A DNA stretch of 64,000 nt from Geomonas agri. Its GTDB lineage: Bacteria; Desulfobacterota; Desulfuromonadia; Geobacterales; Geobacteraceae. The first letter of the stretch is position 1, and the number at the start of each line of letters is the position of its first letter. The notes beneath the pieces are model-generated. The model was not told the DNA's origin and ran no database searches. It worked only from the letters and a program-made list of their open reading frames with translations. The stretch is from assembly GCF_020179605.1 (NCBI RefSeq), contig NZ_JAINZO010000001.1:1710799-1774798 (forward strand), given 5' to 3'. Shown here piece by piece: positions 37,103 through 47,885 of this stretch. The translations under genes and the position numbers were made by a program.

Positions 37103-38662
37103 ATGAAAAAGAGCGCTGAAGAAAAAAACGTCAACAAGTGGCTGATCACCGTCACGGTGATGCTCCCCGCCATCATGGAGATCGTCGACACCTCCGTCGC
37201 CAACGTGGCGCTCCCGCACATGCAGGGGAGCCTCAACGCCGGCACCGACGAGATCACCTGGGTGCTCACCTCCTACCTGGTGAGTAACGCCGTGGTGCTC
37301 CCCATGACCGGGTGGCTGGCGCGCATGTTCGGCCGCAAGCGCTTCCTGATCACCTGCATCACCCTCTTCACCCTCGCGTCCCTCATGTGCGGTGCCGCCC
37401 CGTCCCTGGGCCTGCTCATCTTCTTCAGGGTGCTGCAGGGGGCGGCAGGCGGCGCACTGATCCCGATGAGCCAAGCCATCATGATGGAGACCTTCCCACC
37501 CTACCAACAGGGCATGGCGATGGCGATCTTCGGCGTCGGCGCCATGTTCGGCCCCATCATCGGCCCGGCGCTCGGGGGGTGGATCACCGACAACATGAGC
37601 TGGCGCTGGATCTTCTACATCAACATCCCGATCGGCATCATTGCCGTGGCCATGGCCACCTTCTTCATCTACGACCCGAGCTACCTGAAACGGGCCAAGG
37701 CCAGCATCGACTACTGGGGCCTGGCGCTGCTGACCGTGGGGCTGGGCGCGCTGCAGATCGTGCTCGACAAGGGGCAGCAGGATGACTGGTTCAATTCCGG
37801 CTTCATCGTCGCCTGCTCGGTCCTCACCGCCGTCTCGCTGTCGGCGCTGGTCTACGTGGAACTCACCCACCCGCACCCGATCGTCAACCTGCGCCTGTTC
37901 AAGAACGTCTCCTTCTCGGCTGGCAACCTGGTCATGTTCGCCGTCGGCTTCTGCCTGTATAGCTCCATCATGCTGATCCCGCTCTTCCTGCAAACCCTCA
38001 TGGGGTACAACGCCACCATGGCCGGCATGGTGCTCGCCCCCGGTGGCCTCGCCACTCTGATCTGCATGCCCTTCGTCGGCGCCGTCATCCAGCGCTACGA
38101 CGGCAGGAAAGTGGTCTTCGTCGGGCTTCTCATCGCCGCCTACTCGATGCACATCATGCAGGGCTTCACCCTGGAGGCCGCCTACCGCGATTTCGTCTGG
38201 CCGCGCGTGGTGCTCGGCATCGGGCTCGCCATGATCTTCGTGCCGCTCACCACGGTGACACTCGCCACCATTTCCAAGGAGGAGATGGGCAACGCCACCG
38301 GGATCTTCAGCCTGTTGAGGAACATCGGCGGTAGTGTCGGCATCGCCATCTCGGCCACCCTGCTGGCGCGCTACTCGCAGTTCTACCAAACCAACCTGGT
38401 CACCCACATCAACCCCTACAACCCGATGGCGCAGTCCCAGGTCGCCATGCTCAAGGGGGCCATGCTCAACCGGGGACTGGGGCCAGTTGCCGCCGAACAG
38501 GGCGCTTTCACCATCATCTACGGCAAGGTTATCAGGCAGGCCTACATGCTCTCCTACAACCGGATCTTCTTCATCGTCGGCATCGCCTTCCTTGTGATCA
38601 TCCCGCTCCTGTTGCTGCTCAAGAAGCCTCAGAAGCACCTCCCCCCGGGCGCGGCGCACTAG
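37103..38662 (+). CDS. emrB: DHA2-family MFS drug transporter (EmrB-like)
   Basis: A 519-residue, 14-helix proton antiporter. The DHA2 motif VDTSVANVALPHMQGSL near the N-terminus, the loop GWLARMFGRKRFLI (motif A) and FRVLQGAAGGALIPMSQA (motif C-like) are all present. The ATG at 37103 begins the natural N-terminus MKKSAEEKNVNKW; an in-frame ATG 12 codons earlier lies in repeat-rich sequence and is unlikely. It pumps hydrophobic compounds out together with EmrA and the TolC-like protein. Confidence 0.94.
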   Translation: MKKSAEEKNVNKWLITVTVMLPAIMEIVDTSVANVALPHMQGSLNAGTDEITWVLTSYLVSNAVVLPMTGWLARMFGRKRFLITCITLFTLASLMCGAAPSLGLLIFFRVLQGAAGGALIPMSQAIMMETFPPYQQGMAMAIFGVGAMFGPIIGPALGGWITDNMSWRWIFYINIPIGIIAVAMATFFIYDPSYLKRAKASIDYWGLALLTVGLGALQIVLDKGQQDDWFNSGFIVACSVLTAVSLSALVYVELTHPHPIVNLRLFKNVSFSAGNLVMFAVGFCLYSSIMLIPLFLQTLMGYNATMAGMVLAPGGLATLICMPFVGAVIQRYDGRKVVFVGLLIAAYSMHIMQGFTLEAAYRDFVWPRVVLGIGLAMIFVPLTTVTLATISKEEMGNATGIFSLLRNIGGSVGIAISATLLARYSQFYQTNLVTHINPYNPMAQSQVAMLKGAMLNRGLGPVAAEQGAFTIIYGKVIRQAYMLSYNRIFFIVGIAFLVIIPLLLLLKKPQKHLPPGAAH

Positions 38663-38682
38663 TTGGTATAGATACTCATTTG

Positions 38683-38783
38683 CCCTCACCCCGCCCCTCT
38701 CCTAGAGGGAGAGGGAAGTGGACGGTTATCTGTCCCATACCCCTCTCCCTCCGGGAGAGGGTGCCCGAAGGGCCGGTGAGGGC
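38683..38783. repeat. Two copies of the CCCTCTCCC...GGTGAGGG palindromic repeat
   Basis: The first copy (38683-38715) is CCCTCACCCCGCC followed by a CTCTCCT-AG-AGGGAGAGGG hairpin. The second (38750-38783) reads CCCTCTCCCTCCGGGAGAGG then GTGCCCGAAGGGCCGGTGAGGG. The copies face each other, so the whole block can fold as a long imperfect cruciform between emrB and a convergent gene. Confidence 0.75.
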
Positions 38784-38826
38784 GCTGTTGCACCGAACTT
38801 GCACAAGGTACGCAAAGATCAACAAA

Positions 38827-38854
38827 AAAGGCGGGGGATTTCTCCCCCGCCTTT
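38827..38854 (-). terminator. Bidirectional Rho-independent terminator
   Basis: A perfect 12-base-pair stem (AAAGGCGGGGGA / TCCCCCGCCTTT) with a four-base loop. On the minus strand it is followed by further T residues (TTTTTTGTT counted with the stem end), so it ends the leftward small-membrane-protein transcript and could also stop emrB transcription arriving from the left. Confidence 0.88.
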
Positions 38855-38880
38855 GCTATTTCTACTTTGCATCCAGACTA

Positions 38881-39150
38881 CTATTTCTTCTTTTCCGCAT
38901 CTTCAGCCAACCGCTTTTCGTGGGCATCGCGGACCTGCTCCATCTCTTTCCAGTGGGCGTCCCAGTCCTTCTTGCGGATGAAGTGCAACCCGACCGTGCC
39001 CAGCACGATGCAGACCCCGAAGAAGAACTGCATCACCTTGAACCCCTCAGCGACGCCGTAGATCATGCACCCCACCCCGACCAGGCCGAGCAGGAACGGT
39101 GCGCTGAAGATGAGGCTGAACACGGATTGCTTCTCGTTGTTATCTGCCAT
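38881..39150 (-). CDS. Small conserved membrane protein of unknown function
   Basis: An 89-residue protein with two transmembrane helices (about 11-30, LIFSAPFLLGLVGVGCMIYG, and 38-56, VMQFFFGVCIVLGTVGL) and a charged, coiled C-terminal tail (WKEMEQVRDAHEKRLAEDAEKKK in part). The family is not recognised. It lies downstream of a parvulin gene with an 87-base gap containing a GC-rich repeat, and a terminator follows closely, so it is the last gene of its transcript. Confidence 0.75.
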   Translation of the reverse strand: MADNNEKQSVFSLIFSAPFLLGLVGVGCMIYGVAEGFKVMQFFFGVCIVLGTVGLHFIRKKDWDAHWKEMEQVRDAHEKRLAEDAEKKK

Positions 39151-39198
39151 TGAGTAACCTCGAAGTTGACCAACAGGATGCCCCGCCGCAGTAGGGAA

Positions 39199-39232
39199 CC
39201 CGCCCCCGGAGGGGGAGGGCCAGGGAGGGGGA
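39199..39232. repeat. GC-rich palindromic repeat copy
   Basis: ACCCGCCCCCGGAGGGGGAGGG followed by CCAGGGAGGGGG: a degenerate member of the same repeat family, in the spacer between the parvulin and the small membrane protein genes. Confidence 0.5.
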
Positions 39233-39237
39233 AATCT

Positions 39238-39519
39238 TTACGCAGTGCGGCTCGTGATCAGGATCAAGTGGTAGCCGAACTGGGTCTTCACGGGACCGAG
39301 CACCTTGCCCACTTCACCGCTGAAGACGACTTCGTCGAACTCACGGACCATCTGCCCCGGGCCGAACTCGCCCAGGCGCCCGCCCTGGTTGCTGGAAGGG
39401 CAAAGGGAATTGGCGCGCGCCACCTCGCTGAAATCAGCACCTGCCTCGATCTGGTTCTTCAGTGCGACGCATTCCGCCTCGGTTGCCACCAATATATGAC
39501 TTGCTGCAGCTCTTGCCAT
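39238..39519 (-). CDS. ppiC: Parvulin-type peptidyl-prolyl cis-trans isomerase (PpiC)
   Basis: A 93-residue single-domain parvulin without a signal peptide. The family core is clear: ASHILVATEAEC, FSEVARANSLCPSSNQGGRLGEFGPGQMV and GKVLGPVKTQFGYHLILI with the active-site His. It accelerates proline isomerisation of cytoplasmic proteins. The length equals E. coli PpiC (93 residues). Confidence 0.93.
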   Translation of the reverse strand: MARAAASHILVATEAECVALKNQIEAGADFSEVARANSLCPSSNQGGRLGEFGPGQMVREFDEVVFSGEVGKVLGPVKTQFGYHLILITSRTA

Positions 39520-39540
39520 TGCTATCTCCTTTGAGGTTGA

Positions 39541-39574
39541 GGGGACTGACTCCGCAAGGTGCCTGTCCCCTTTT
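39541..39574. repeat. REP-like hairpin GGGGAC...GTCCCC-TTTT
   Basis: GGGGAC (39541-39546) and GTCCCC (39565-39570) bracket CTCCGCAAGGTGCCT and are followed by TTTT. Its reverse reads GGGGACAGGCACCTTGCGGAG, a form I recall as common in Geobacter genomes near REP-associated tyrosine transposases. No transposase is present here. Confidence 0.5.
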
Positions 39575-39662
39575 CGTGTGATGTGTTGGGGGTTGGCTCT
39601 TAACGTCTGACCCCTTTTGCTGTTTGAGCGACCGGCTCCGAACCAGGTCGTCCCCGCTTCTT

Positions 39663-40382
39663 CTATGCGTACCGCACCAACTCCGACATGTCTCGCACGG
39701 CGCGGTCCAGGCCGACCAGGATGGCGCGCGACATGATGGAGTGGCCGATGTTGAACTCCTCGATGCCGCCGATGGCCGCCACTTTCTTCACGTTGGTGTA
39801 GTTCAGGCCGTGCCCTGCGTTGACTCCGATTTCGAGTTTCCGGGCCAGTTTCACGGCGTTCTCGATCTTGATCAGCTCCAGGTTCTCTTCCCTCCAGGTG
39901 GGGGCGTCGGCAAAGGAACCGGTATGGATCTCGATGTAGTCGGTGCCGATCTTGTTGGCCGCCTTGATCTGGTCCGGGTCCGGATCGATGAACAGGCTGA
40001 CGATGATGCCGCCTGCCTGCAGCTTCTCGATGGCGACCTTGAGCGCCTCCTGGTGGATCCTGACGTCGAGCCCCCCTTCGGTGGTGAGCTCAGCCCTCTT
40101 CTCGGGGACCAGGGTGCAGCACTCCGGTTTGATCTTGAGCGCGATGGCGACCATCTCGTCGGTCGCGGCCATCTCGAGGTTAAGCCTGGTCTTCACGGTC
40201 TCGCGTAGGATCTTCAGGTCGCGGTCCTTGATATGCCTTCTGTCCTCGCGCAGGTGGATGGTGATCTGGTCGGCGCCAGCCAGCTCGGCGATGGCGGCAG
40301 CCGCCACCGGATCCGGCTCGGCCCCACCGCGCGCGTTGCGCAGGGTCGCCACATGGTCGATGTTGACTCCCAGTCTAGCCAT
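39663..40382 (-). CDS. pdxJ: Pyridoxine 5'-phosphate synthase
   Basis: A 239-residue TIM-barrel enzyme condensing 1-deoxyxylulose 5-phosphate with 3-amino-2-oxopropyl phosphate to give PNP. Conserved parts are [17 protein letters not shown] at the N-terminus, [14 protein letters not shown] and the C-terminal GHGLNYTNV and [12 protein letters not shown]. The ATG at 40382 has GGGAGG upstream and overlaps the glmM stop, so it was preferred to a start three codons earlier. It ends the glmM operon. Confidence 0.96.
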   Translation of the reverse strand: MARLGVNIDHVATLRNARGGAEPDPVAAAAIAELAGADQITIHLREDRRHIKDRDLKILRETVKTRLNLEMAATDEMVAIALKIKPECCTLVPEKRAELTTEGGLDVRIHQEALKVAIEKLQAGGIIVSLFIDPDPDQIKAANKIGTDYIEIHTGSFADAPTWREENLELIKIENAVKLARKLEIGVNAGHGLNYTNVKKVAAIGGIEEFNIGHSIMSRAILVGLDRAVRDMSELVRYA

Positions 40383-41739
40383 TGTTCTCACCTCCCAGGG
40401 CGGCGGATGCGGTCTGCGCGATCTCGTCGGCCCAATTGCGGATGGTCGTCTCGTCGTTGCCTTCCAGCATGATGCGCAGGAGCGGTTCGGTGCCGGACCA
40501 GCGGATCAGCACCCTCCCCTCCCCTTTGAGTTTTTCTTCGACGTCGTTGATCACCTTGGCGATTTCCGGAACCTGCATCACGTCGGTCTTCTGCGGCAGG
40601 CGCACGTTCACCAGCACCTGCGGCAGGGAGTGCATCACCAGGGCCAGTTCGGAGAGACGCTTCTGGCGCCGCTGCATGATGGCCAACACCTGCAGCGCGG
40701 AAAGGATGCCATCGCCGGTGGTGTTGTGGTCGAGGAAGATCATGTGGCCGGACTGCTCGCCGCCCAGGTTGTAGCCCCCCTTGAGCATCTCCTCGACAAC
40801 GTAGCGATCGCCCACGGCGGTCTTGATCACTTCGCCGCCGGCCCGCTTCATGGCGATATCCAGGCCCATGTTGCTCATCACGGTGGCGACCAGGGTGTTA
40901 TGCTTCAGGGTCCCTGCTTTCAGCATGTCGGTGGCGCAGATGGCCATGATCTTGTCCCCATCGACCACGTTGCCGTACTCGTCGACGAAGATGACACGGT
41001 CAGCGTCACCGTCGAGGGCAATGCCCAGGTCGGCGCCATGCTGCTTCACCGCCTCGCTCATCACATCCGGGTGCAGCGACCCGCAATCGGCGTTGATGTT
41101 GGTGCCGTTGGGCTTGACGCCGATGGTGATCACCTCGGCACCCAGTTCCTCGAACACAGCCGGGGCCACCTTGTAGGCGGCGCCGTTGGCGCAGTCGAGC
41201 ACGATCTTCAACCCCGAGAGGTCAAGATCCTTCGGGAAGGTGCTCTTCAAGAAGACGACGAAGCGCCCCTGGGCGTCGTCGATGCGGTAGGCCTTGCCCA
41301 CTTCCTTCGCGGTCGGGCGCAGCGAGTCGATGCGCTTGGAGAAGATCAGTTCCTCAATCATCAGCTCGGTCTCGTCAGGCAGCTTAAAGCCGTCACGCGA
41401 AAAGAACTTGATGCCGTTATCCTCAAAGGGGTTATGCGAAGCCGAGATGACCACGCCGGCATCGGCGCGCATCGAGGAGGTGATGTTGGCGATGCCCGGG
41501 GTCGGCAGCGGGCCGACCAGGAGCACGTCCACGCCCATGGAGCAGATGCCGGCCATGAGAGCGCTTTCCAGCATGTAGCCGGAGAGACGGGTATCCTTGC
41601 CGATCACGATGCGATGGCGCTTTTTGCCGTTTTTGAATATGTAGGCGGCAGCGCGGCCGATCTGCATGGCCATCTCCGCCGTCATCGGGTAGACGTTGGC
41701 CACACCGCGGACACCGTCGGTACCGAAAAGCTTCTTCAT
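40375..41739 (-). CDS. glmM: Phosphoglucosamine mutase
   Basis: A 454-residue enzyme converting glucosamine 6-phosphate to glucosamine 1-phosphate for UDP-GlcNAc synthesis. The start [14 protein letters not shown], the phosphoserine loop [16 protein letters not shown], the metal loop [11 protein letters not shown], the sugar loop [10 protein letters not shown] and the C-terminal [12 protein letters not shown] are all in place. The ATG at 41739 is preceded by AGAGGTGA. It lies downstream of cdaA and ybbR, the arrangement in which CdaA and GlmM are known to interact in Firmicutes. Confidence 0.97.
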   Translation of the reverse strand: MKKLFGTDGVRGVANVYPMTAEMAMQIGRAAAYIFKNGKKRHRIVIGKDTRLSGYMLESALMAGICSMGVDVLLVGPLPTPGIANITSSMRADAGVVISASHNPFEDNGIKFFSRDGFKLPDETELMIEELIFSKRIDSLRPTAKEVGKAYRIDDAQGRFVVFLKSTFPKDLDLSGLKIVLDCANGAAYKVAPAVFEELGAEVITIGVKPNGTNINADCGSLHPDVMSEAVKQHGADLGIALDGDADRVIFVDEYGNVVDGDKIMAICATDMLKAGTLKHNTLVATVMSNMGLDIAMKRAGGEVIKTAVGDRYVVEEMLKGGYNLGGEQSGHMIFLDHNTTGDGILSALQVLAIMQRRQKRLSELALVMHSLPQVLVNVRLPQKTDVMQVPEIAKVINDVEEKLKGEGRVLIRWSGTEPLLRIMLEGNDETTIRNWADEIAQTASAALGGENNG

Positions 41740-41768
41740 CTGGTTCACCTCTGATTGATGTATTTAGA

Positions 41769-42152
41769 CTATTTATCGGCCAGCACGAAGCTCGCCGTGG
41801 CCGGCGCCACGTGCATGACCTTGATCTCCGGGTCAAGATTGAACTCGGCGTCCCTCATCGATATCTGCTGCTGCCCTGGTTGGGCACCGGCGAGATCTAT
41901 GTCGCAGCGAGTCTGGCGGAGAGGAAGCAGGAACAGCACGATGCGCGGCCCCGACACCACCACCTCGACCTCGGCTGGCGCCGCACCGTCCAGCTTGAGC
42001 CCTGCCGGCATCCGGTGCAGGTGAACCGGCAACACGAGCAGCATCTCCCCCGGCCGTTCCAGGATCACGCTGAGCCAGATCAGCACGGCCAGTAGTACCG
42101 AAAGGAGCTTCACCCCCTTGAGCCATTCGTGTCCCTTGACGTGCGTCGTCAT
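41769..42152 (-). CDS. YbbR/CdaR-like single-domain membrane protein
   Basis: A 127-residue protein with one N-terminal transmembrane helix (about 14-31, VKLLSVLLAVLIWLSVIL) and one YbbR-type beta domain (LPVHLHRMPAGLKLDGAAPAEVEVVVSGP). CdaR regulators of Firmicutes carry three or four such domains, so this is a minimal form. The start overlaps the cdaA stop by four bases (ATGA), and glmM follows 29 bases later. It probably modulates the diadenylate cyclase from the periplasmic side; that is inference from the conserved gene trio. Confidence 0.82.
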   Translation of the reverse strand: MTTHVKGHEWLKGVKLLSVLLAVLIWLSVILERPGEMLLVLPVHLHRMPAGLKLDGAAPAEVEVVVSGPRIVLFLLPLRQTRCDIDLAGAQPGQQQISMRDAEFNLDPEIKVMHVAPATASFVLADK

Positions 42153-42907
42153 TTAAGCCACCTCGGCTCCACCAGCCTTCTCAGGGTCTTGCCCAGGGAA
42201 GGCATGTCGATGACATCGGCCTTTTTGCCCCCCACGATTACCGAGGCGGTGCCGGTTTCCTCGGAAACGACCACGACCACGGCATCGACCAGTTCGGTGA
42301 GTCCGATGGCCGCGCGGTGCCGGGTTCCCAGGCTCTTGCTCACCTCGAGGTTCTGCGTGAGCGGCAGGAAGCACCCTGCCTTGGTCAGCTTGCCGTGCTG
42401 GATGATGACCGCGCCGTCGTGGATGGGCGAGTACGGCAGAAAGATCGACGAGATCAGTTCGCTGGTCACCTTGGCGTCGATGTCGGTCCCGACCGCGAGG
42501 TAGCTGTCCACCGAGATGGCCCGCTCGATGACGATCAGGGCGCCGATTTTCTTCTGGGCCAGCCCCGCCACGGCAAACACCAGCTCGTCGATCACGTCGG
42601 ACATCTCGACGTCCTTCTCGGTGCGGCTCCTGGCCAGCGTCGCGAACGCCCTGCGAATGTCGGTCTGGAAGATGACCGCGAGCCCGACCACGGACGACGC
42701 GAGGATGAGGTCGACGATGATCCGGACGGTCTGCAAGGAGAAGAAGCGCGCCAGGAGGTGCAGGCCCACCAGGCCCGACAGGATGGCGAGGATGCGCAGC
42801 GCGAGCACGCCCTTGAGCAGTCGCGCCAGCCTGGAGACGATCAGTATCGCGAGCGACAGGTCCAGGAGGTCCCGCAGAATGCCTATGTTTTGCAGGAAAG
42901 AGTTCAT
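42149..42907 (-). CDS. cdaA: Diadenylate cyclase CdaA
   Basis: A membrane enzyme of about 252 residues making cyclic di-AMP from two ATP. There are three transmembrane helices in the first 85 residues and a DAC domain after about 105. The catalytic motifs are intact: HDGAVI (about 163-168) and GTRHRAA (about 194-200). The ATG at 42907 is preferred to a GTG two codons earlier; neither has a strong ribosome-binding site. The gene order folP-cdaA-ybbR-glmM parallels the cdaA-cdaR-glmM operon of Gram-positive bacteria, tying the messenger to cell-wall precursor supply. Confidence 0.93.
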   Translation of the reverse strand: MNSFLQNIGILRDLLDLSLAILIVSRLARLLKGVLALRILAILSGLVGLHLLARFFSLQTVRIIVDLILASSVVGLAVIFQTDIRRAFATLARSRTEKDVEMSDVIDELVFAVAGLAQKKIGALIVIERAISVDSYLAVGTDIDAKVTSELISSIFLPYSPIHDGAVIIQHGKLTKAGCFLPLTQNLEVSKSLGTRHRAAIGLTELVDAVVVVVSEETGTASVIVGGKKADVIDMPSLGKTLRRLVEPRWLK

Positions 42908-42951
42908 CCGCACCGGTCGGGAAGCTGGGCTTCCGGTTGTGGTTCCGCGGC

Positions 42952-43787
42952 CTACATGAGCGCCCGCGTCATCAAGGCGACGTCCCTCATGGCTGCCACG
43001 TCGTGCACCCGCACTATGGTGGCCCCGTGCACGATCGACAGTGCGACCGCGGCGGCGGTGCCGAATATTCTATCTCCCCCGTCCCGGCCAGTGATGGCGC
43101 CGATGAAGGACTTCCGGGAAGGTCCTACCAGTATGGGTCGTCCCAGCGGCATGAAGTCCTCCAGCCGCTTGATCAGTTCCAGGTTCCCCTGCACGCTCTT
43201 GCCGAAGCCGATGCCGGGGTCGATCGCTATGCGCTCTTCGGGGAGCCCCGCCTTCCTCGCCAGCGCAATGGAGGCGACCAGGTACTCCTTGACGTCGGCG
43301 ATCAGGTCGTCGTAGCCGGTGTCCTTCTGCATCGTGTCGGGCATGCCACGCGTATGCATCACCACAAGGCCGGCATCTGCCTCGGCCACCACGGCAGCCA
43401 TCTCCGGGTCGAACATCAGCCCGGTGACGTCGTTGACGATCTCCGCACCGGCGGCGCAGGCGGCGCGCGCCACCCCGGCCTTGTAGGTATCGATGGAGAT
43501 AGGAGCAGAGATCTGCCCCTTGAGCGCCTCTATAACGGGAAGCACCCGGTCCAGTTCCTCCTGCAGGGTGACAGCGGGAGCGTTGGGCCGGGTGCTTTCG
43601 CCTCCGATATCAATGATGTCAGCACCTTCCTGCTCCATCTCACGGGCCCGCTCCACTGCGGCCTCGACCGAGAAGAAGCGCCCCCCGTCCGAGAAAGAGT
43701 CCGGAGTCACGTTCAAAATGCCCATGATCTGCGGACGCTCCAGGGACAGGGAGCGGCGGGAAAGGTCCCACGTCTGTGCCTTGATCA

Positions 43788-43788
<1 letters not shown>
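42952..43788 (-). CDS. folP: Dihydropteroate synthase
   Basis: A 278-residue TIM-barrel enzyme joining p-aminobenzoate to dihydropterin pyrophosphate. Signature 1 is IMGILNVTPDSFSDGG, and IIDIGGESTRP follows as signature 2. The pterin-site lysine region RPILVGPSRKSFIG is also present. The ATG at 43788 shares its A with the ftsH stop (TGATG); a TTG one codon earlier is possible. It is coupled to ftsH, as often seen in bacteria (ftsH-folP). Confidence 0.96.
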
Positions 43789-45626
<1,838 letters not shown>

Positions 45627-45771
45627 GTTTCCTCCCGATCAATCGGTAAGCTGCAAACACTCAATCTGCAATGATTTTGTCATGACACAGAAAACGTGCT
45701 GCTTGGTTGAACGGCCGCCCTAACAGGCTTCCTTATGAGAATGAAGAAAAAAGCGTTCAAATGAGTAAAAA

Positions 45772-45800
45772 GGATTACCATAAAGGGTGCAGGTTGACAA
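45772..45800 (-). promoter_or_regulatory. Sigma-70 type promoter of ftsH
   Basis: Minus-strand TTGTCA (45795-45800), a 17-base spacer and TAATCC (45772-45777) predict a start near 45765 and a leader of about 140 bases. It overlaps the region just past the tilS stop, so ftsH could be expressed independently of the upstream genes. Confidence 0.45.
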
Positions 45801-45805
45801 GAGCT

Positions 45806-47182
45806 TTAAGGTGTAATATCAAGAATTTCCACCCGTAAAACCGCGCCAGTCGCGGAAGTTACCCGTCCCTTCTCCCCTATTCTCACACCTGCCACCCAGA
45901 CGATGTCACCCTCGCTGAAAACGAGCGGCACCAGGCTGCGCTCATGAAGTGGCAGTTTTTCGTTGATGAACAGCTCCTTCACCTTCTGAGATCCGGTCAT
46001 ACCAAGCGGCGTGAAACGGTCGCCGTGGGCGAAGGGGCGTACCAGCCACGGGAAGGGTGCCGCCTCGGCGGAAAGGTACGCGACCGTTTTGGAGCCGGTA
46101 GCGAGATCTTTCGGTGGTGCTACCCGCTGCACCGTGAGCGTCATTCCGTTTCCCAGGGTGTAATCCCCCTCCCCGGGCACCACCTGTTCCCAGCATTGTG
46201 CGGCTTGCGGCGCGACGACGGTAAAGCTGAGCAGGTCGTAGCAGCGCTCCACGCGGAGCGCACCGGGAAGCTTCAGGCTCGCATTGGGGCGATTGGAACA
46301 GGCGAGGCGGTCGATCGCCTCCAGGTGAGCGAGAGCGATGCGCATGAGGTCGCCCTGCAGTTCGTGCAGGCCGTGGCGGTAAAGCCGCAGGCGCAGTCCC
46401 CGGTGCTCCTTGAGCAGGGCGCCGACACCGAACGTTACGGTCTCCTCTTCCAGCGCCGCAAGCCGGTCGAAGGCGGATGAGGTCAGGTGTTCCAGCAGTT
46501 CCTCGTCCGCGGCGAGGATCTCCGCGGTGGCGGCGAGCCGTTCGCTGATCCTGGGATTGTACTTCCGGAGGGTGGGAATGAGTTCGTGGCGGATGCTGTT
46601 GCGCAGGATGGTGGTGTCGGAGTTAGTCGAGTCGGTGCGCCATGTTAGGCCGCGTCCATTCAAGTAATCCTCAAGATCCGCACGGCTCACCTGCAGCAGC
46701 GGTCGTTTGACCAAGCTGTCGCCGCTGGCGGCCATGGCGCTCAGGCCGGTGCCGCCGGAACCGCGCAGCAGACGGATCAGGACGGTTTCCGCCTGGTCGT
46801 CGAGGTGGTGGGCCACCGCGATGCTGGTAGCACCGCGCCGTCTGGCCACCTCGTGGAAAAAGGCGTAGCGTGCCTGTCGCCCGGCGTCCTCCAGGGAGAG
46901 TCCTTCCGCGGCTGCGAAAGAGGCGACGTCGACCCGGATGGCGACGAAAGGGAGGTGGCGGCGGGTGGCGAGATCCGAGACGAACTTCTCGTCGTCGTCG
47001 GATTCGGTGCCGCGCAGGCAGTGGTTCAGGTGGGCGACCACGAGGTTCAGTCGTTCGTCCTCGAGCCGGGTCAGTATGTCGAGGAGAGCCACCGAATCGG
47101 CGCCCCCGGAGACCGCGACCACCACGGTCTCCCCCGGAGCAAAGAGGTGTTGGTTGCGGACGATGGCGACAAGGTCTTTCAA
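45806..47182 (-). CDS. tilS: tRNA(Ile)-lysidine synthetase
   Basis: A 458-residue enzyme that changes C34 of the CAU-anticodon tRNA-Ile to lysidine, using ATP and lysine. The PP-loop VAVSGGADSVALLD is near residue 22; HLNHCLRGTESDDDE, AVAHHLDDQAETVL and the C-terminal TilS domain (RFTPLGMTGSQKVKELFINEKLP) follow. Length and domain plan are those of the E. coli enzyme (about 430). It is encoded just before ftsH, a common pairing. Confidence 0.95.
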   Translation of the reverse strand: MKDLVAIVRNQHLFAPGETVVVAVSGGADSVALLDILTRLEDERLNLVVAHLNHCLRGTESDDDEKFVSDLATRRHLPFVAIRVDVASFAAAEGLSLEDAGRQARYAFFHEVARRRGATSIAVAHHLDDQAETVLIRLLRGSGGTGLSAMAASGDSLVKRPLLQVSRADLEDYLNGRGLTWRTDSTNSDTTILRNSIRHELIPTLRKYNPRISERLAATAEILAADEELLEHLTSSAFDRLAALEEETVTFGVGALLKEHRGLRLRLYRHGLHELQGDLMRIALAHLEAIDRLACSNRPNASLKLPGALRVERCYDLLSFTVVAPQAAQCWEQVVPGEGDYTLGNGMTLTVQRVAPPKDLATGSKTVAYLSAEAAPFPWLVRPFAHGDRFTPLGMTGSQKVKELFINEKLPLHERSLVPLVFSEGDIVWVAGVRIGEKGRVTSATGAVLRVEILDITP

Positions 47183-47323
47183 AGGTGCGTGCTCCTGGAG
47201 TCAAAGTAGCGGAGTGCAAAAGTGCAGTGGCAGTAGTGAAGTACTACGTGCAGAAGTACGGAGAGTTGGGCGCAGGACAAGCAGTTTCCATAGTTCCCAC
47301 CAGTTTCACCGGGATGCCGACTA

Positions 47324-47836
47324 CTAGTCCTTAAGCGTGCACTCCTTCTCCCAGGTGTTGTACCCGTCCCCCACGATATCCCAGAACGACTCGATGCGCC
47401 CCGCGTAGTAATCCAGTTCCGAGCACTCCGCCTCGATAGCCTGGAGGAACTTGAGCGAGATGAGCTGGTGGCCGTAGAGGAACCGGTAGAACTCGCGGAT
47501 CCCCGCCAGGTAGCCGTCAATCTCCGACGCAAGCGGCTCCATGGTATTGACGATGTACCAGTTACCGGCGAACTGGCGCACGATGCCTGGACGCTCGTCG
47601 AAGATGCTGCGTCCCTTGATGGAGACCACGAAATCCCGGGTGAAGTAGTCCGCCGCTCCAGCGAGGGCCGTCGCCTGTTCCGGCGGCATCCCGGTCAGTT
47701 GTATCTCTTCGTAGAAGCGGTGCAGCAGGTCGCTGACCAGCTTGTCGACACGCACCTCGTCCTCGAGGGTTGTCGGAACGTAATCCCTTTTATCCACCTT
47801 CAATACGTCGAATGCCTCATCGCAAAGTTCAGCCAT
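47324..47836 (-). CDS. Conserved hypothetical protein
   Basis: A 170-residue soluble, mostly helical and acidic protein with no signal peptide or membrane helix. Notable stretches are DEVRVDKLVSDLLHRFYEEI, AADYFTRDFVVSIKGRSIFD and a C-terminal aromatic end (SFWDIVGDGYNTWEKEC). I do not recognise a family. It lies between the dipeptide permease gene and tilS, same strand, with gaps of 49 and 141 bases. Confidence 0.7.
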   Translation of the reverse strand: MAELCDEAFDVLKVDKRDYVPTTLEDEVRVDKLVSDLLHRFYEEIQLTGMPPEQATALAGAADYFTRDFVVSIKGRSIFDERPGIVRQFAGNWYIVNTMEPLASEIDGYLAGIREFYRFLYGHQLISLKFLQAIEAECSELDYYAGRIESFWDIVGDGYNTWEKECTLKD

Positions 47837-47885
47837 GAAATCCTCTTATAAACGTTCAGTTCAGTGTGTCTGCGTTGACTACCGT

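Noticed and set aside
37088-38689. A 533-codon frame on the minus strand opposite emrB
   Set aside because: The opposite strand encodes a clear 14-helix transporter; the antisense product is highly charged and has no recognisable motif.
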